Part shown: piece by piece, positions 62,193-64,000 of the stretch
Numbering within the stretch: the stretch's first letter is position 1
How the letters are laid out: each line of letters begins with the position of its first letter
Source of the DNA: Pseudomonas quebecensis
GTDB taxonomy: Bacteria; Pseudomonadota; Gammaproteobacteria; Pseudomonadales; Pseudomonadaceae
Direction of reading: 5' to 3'
Assembly (NCBI RefSeq): GCF_026410085.1
Contig: NZ_CP112866.1
Span: forward strand, 1,550,001 to 1,614,000
DNA length: 64,000 nt
The notes under the pieces: generated by a model
The model's input: only the letters and a program-made list of their open reading frames with translations
Told to the model about the DNA's origin: nothing
Databases searched by the model: none
Program-made: the position numbers and the translations under genes

Positions 62193-63410
62193 GTGACCCC
62201 CTCACTGACGTTATCGGCTTCGTCCGACCGCTTGCCCATCGGCGCCCTGCTCGCGCTGGCGATGACCGGTTTCATCTGCATCGTCACCGAAACCCTGCCC
62301 GCCGGCCTGTTGCCGTTGATCAGTGACGGCCTGGAGATTTCGCCGTCGATGGCCGGGCAGATGGTCACCGCGTATGCGCTGGGGTCGGTGCTGGCGGTGA
62401 TCCCCATGACCATTGCCACTCGCGGCTGGCGCCGGCGCAACGTGTTGCTGCTGACCATCGTCGGCTTCCTGCTGTTCAATTCCATCACCGCGTTGTCGTC
62501 CCACTATGGCGTAACGCTGGTGGCGCGCTTTTTCGCCGGGGTGGCGGCGGGGCTGGCCTGGAGCCTGCTGGCTGGTTACGCACGGCGCATGGTCGCGCCG
62601 CATCAACAGGGCAGGGCGCTGGCGTTGGCGATGGTGGGTACGCCGATTGCGCTGTCGCTGGGTGTGCCGCTGGGCACCTGGCTCGGTGGCCTGGTGGGCT
62701 GGCGCACCACCTTCGGGCTGATGTCGGGCGTGAGCCTGGTGCTGATCGGCTGGGTGTTGGTGAAAGTCCCGGACTTTGCGCCGCAGCCCGCGCATCAACG
62801 CCGCTCATTGCGCAAGGTATTGACCACGCCGGGCGTACGCCCGGTGCTGGCGGTGGTGATCAGTTGGATGTTGGCCCACAACATTCTGTACACCTACATT
62901 GCTCCATTCGTGACGCCGGCGGGCCTGGCCGAGCGCGTGGACCTGGTGCTGCTGGTCTTCGGCATCGCCGCGTTAGCGGGCATTTGGGGCACGGCCAGAC
63001 TGGTCGAGCCGTTATTACGCAACACTGTGCTGGTGAGCCTGGCGACGTTCGCGGCGGTAAGCGTGCTATTCGGTTTGCTGGGGCAGGTGCCGCAGGTGAT
63101 CTACCTCGGCGTGGCGGTATGGGGCCTGAGCTTCGGCGGTGCCGCGACCTTGCTGCAAACCGCCCTGGCGGATGCGGCGGGGGATGGCGCGGATGTGGCG
63201 TTGTCGCTGAACGTGGTGGCGTGGAACAGCGCGATCGCGGGCAGCGGCGTGGCAGGTGGGGTGCTGCTGGACACGTGGGGTGTGGCCGCATTTGCGTGGG
63301 CGATGCTGCTATTGGTGGGCGTGGCGTTTGCCATTGCCTGGGCGGCCAGCGCCCATGGCTTCAAGCCGGGCGCGCGGGGTGCGGGAAAACCTACATCGCT
63401 CGGGCACTAA
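62193..63410 (+). CDS. MFS efflux transporter (DHA1 type)
   Basis: A 405-residue inner-membrane protein with 12 helices and a GTG start preceded by AAGGAG. The first helix region LPIGALLALAMTGFICIVTETLPAGLLPLI with the conserved TE-PAG motif, and GRALALAMVGTPIALSLGVPLGTWLG (MFS motif C), place it in the DHA1 sugar/drug efflux branch (SotB/YdeA-like). The substrate is unknown. It is controlled in all likelihood by the divergent TetR protein. Confidence 0.92.
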   Translation: MTPSLTLSASSDRLPIGALLALAMTGFICIVTETLPAGLLPLISDGLEISPSMAGQMVTAYALGSVLAVIPMTIATRGWRRRNVLLLTIVGFLLFNSITALSSHYGVTLVARFFAGVAAGLAWSLLAGYARRMVAPHQQGRALALAMVGTPIALSLGVPLGTWLGGLVGWRTTFGLMSGVSLVLIGWVLVKVPDFAPQPAHQRRSLRKVLTTPGVRPVLAVVISWMLAHNILYTYIAPFVTPAGLAERVDLVLLVFGIAALAGIWGTARLVEPLLRNTVLVSLATFAAVSVLFGLLGQVPQVIYLGVAVWGLSFGGAATLLQTALADAAGDGADVALSLNVVAWNSAIAGSGVAGGVLLDTWGVAAFAWAMLLLVGVAFAIAWAASAHGFKPGARGAGKPTSLGH

Positions 63411-63453
63411 TCTGACATTCGTTAGTCCATAATCCTCGAAATATCATTCACTT

Positions 63454-63471
63454 GGCCCCGTACGCGGGGCC
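63454..63471 (+). terminator. Hairpin after the MFS gene
   Basis: GGCCCCG, loop TACG, CGGGGCC: a perfect 7-bp GC stem, 44 bp after the MFS stop, without a clean T-run. Confidence 0.4.
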
Positions 63472-63503
63472 TGCCGCGTCACTCTCTTTCGAAGATTCAA
63501 TCC

Positions 63504-64000
63504 ATGCACCTACGCAAAATTGCAGTTGGGCTATCGGCCTTTGTTTTGTTTTCAGCCGGGGCACAGGCTCGTGGCGCGATAGACCTTTACTCCCCTCAGG
63601 AACGGCAATTGTCGTTCGACCACTGCGCCGATGTCTTTCCAGGCGCGACGCCGATCAAAACCGCGAGCATCCCCGCCGGCATGAAACCCCTGGCGTTGTG
63701 CTCCGACCATTTCGCGGTGCTGTATTCGCAGACCAGCAAGACGCCGCTGGTGGTGGTGGAGCGTCTCAACGCGCGCCAGCTCAAGGACGCGAAAGGCGAA
63801 GAACGTACCAACCATTTCTATGCGGACCCGCGCATTCCCAAGGGCGCGCGCGCGGAGCTGAGCGACTACCGTGGCCTGCAACCGGCCATGGATCGTGGCC
63901 ATCAATCCCCCGCTGCCGATGCACCCGACGCCAAGGCCATGGCCCAGTCGTTTGCGCTGTCGAACATGGTGCCCCAGGACCCCACCAACAACCGCAAGAT
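63504..64000 (+). CDS. Secreted DNA/RNA non-specific endonuclease (3' end outside window)
   Basis: The visible 165 residues start with a signal peptide (MHLRKIAVGLSAFVLFSAGAQA). A NUC1/Serratia-nuclease-type domain follows: FADPRIP-like YADPRIPKGARAELSDY, then the catalytic DRGHQSPAAD with His as general base, and SNMVPQDPTNNRK approaching the Mg-binding Asn. It is therefore a periplasmic or secreted nuclease degrading DNA and RNA. The frame is open at the window edge. No immunity gene is visible upstream, so an antibacterial role cannot be judged. Confidence 0.88.
   Translation, partial: MHLRKIAVGLSAFVLFSAGAQARGAIDLYSPQERQLSFDHCADVFPGATPIKTASIPAGMKPLALCSDHFAVLYSQTSKTPLVVVERLNARQLKDAKGEERTNHFYADPRIPKGARAELSDYRGLQPAMDRGHQSPAADAPDAKAMAQSFALSNMVPQDPTNNRK

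Noticed and set aside
1..64000. CRISPR arrays and rRNA genes
   Set aside because: No regularly spaced direct repeats and no rRNA-like sequence were noticed anywhere in the window.

Overview
The window is chromosomal DNA of a Pseudomonas, most likely of the P. fluorescens group. It is GC-rich with strong third-position GC. It carries genus-typical genes: a DUF3509 protein, a CsrA/RsmA paralogue, the NAGGN osmolyte cluster, an RbdA-like c-di-GMP protein and lldD. It also has REP-like hairpins between genes and many very long antisense ORFs, as expected for this codon usage. Locus comparisons to P. aeruginosa below are from memory.

Layout. 1-13.7 kb is mainly housekeeping: a truncated GNAT/coiled-coil/membrane protein, an alpha/beta hydrolase, aroC, an MFS transporter, a decayed acireductone dioxygenase paralogue, an orphan LuxR-type HTH, DUF3509 (with a candidate sigma-54 promoter), a FATP-like acyl-CoA synthetase, an ankyrin protein, an LTA-synthase-family enzyme, DUF3309, an SDR, a CsrA-family regulator and YheU. 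13.7-18.5 kb is the N-acetylglutaminylglutamine amide operon (asnO, ngg, M42 peptidase), read leftward. 18.8-23.6 kb is one 1605-residue gene that ends in leucine-rich repeats and an IpaH/SspH-type NEL E3 ubiquitin ligase domain. 23.7-32.2 kb holds mnmC, pap, a thiolase, a DMT exporter, fumC, a DUF2059 protein and a BolA protein.

32.3-47.4 kb is a complete insecticidal Tc toxin locus. A TcA subunit split over two genes and a TcB subunit read leftward. A TccC/Rhs subunit with a variable C-terminal domain reads rightward, towards them. This block sits between bolA and trhO, genes I recall as neighbours in P. aeruginosa (PA0857/PA0858). The flanks fumC, DUF2059, bolA // trhO, dsbA-like, ABC exporter, rbdA keep that order, so the toxin block looks like an insertion.

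47.6-64 kb: trhO, a DsbA-family protein, an ABC exporter, an RbdA-like GGDEF/EAL protein, a TenA/PqqC-fold protein, a soluble diguanylate cyclase, lldD with a divergent LysR regulator, tRNA-Asn(GTT), a DUF1206 membrane protein, a second ABC exporter, Hsp20 with a possible heat-shock promoter, a divergent TetR/MFS pair with paired operator-like sites, and the start of a secreted DNA/RNA nuclease.

The most interesting content is the pairing of two eukaryote-directed systems in one window: the NEL-type ligase and the Tc toxin. The TccC C-terminal domain (residues 660-961) and the large N-terminal part of the NEL protein are the least understood. No CRISPR array, integrase, transposase or rRNA was seen.
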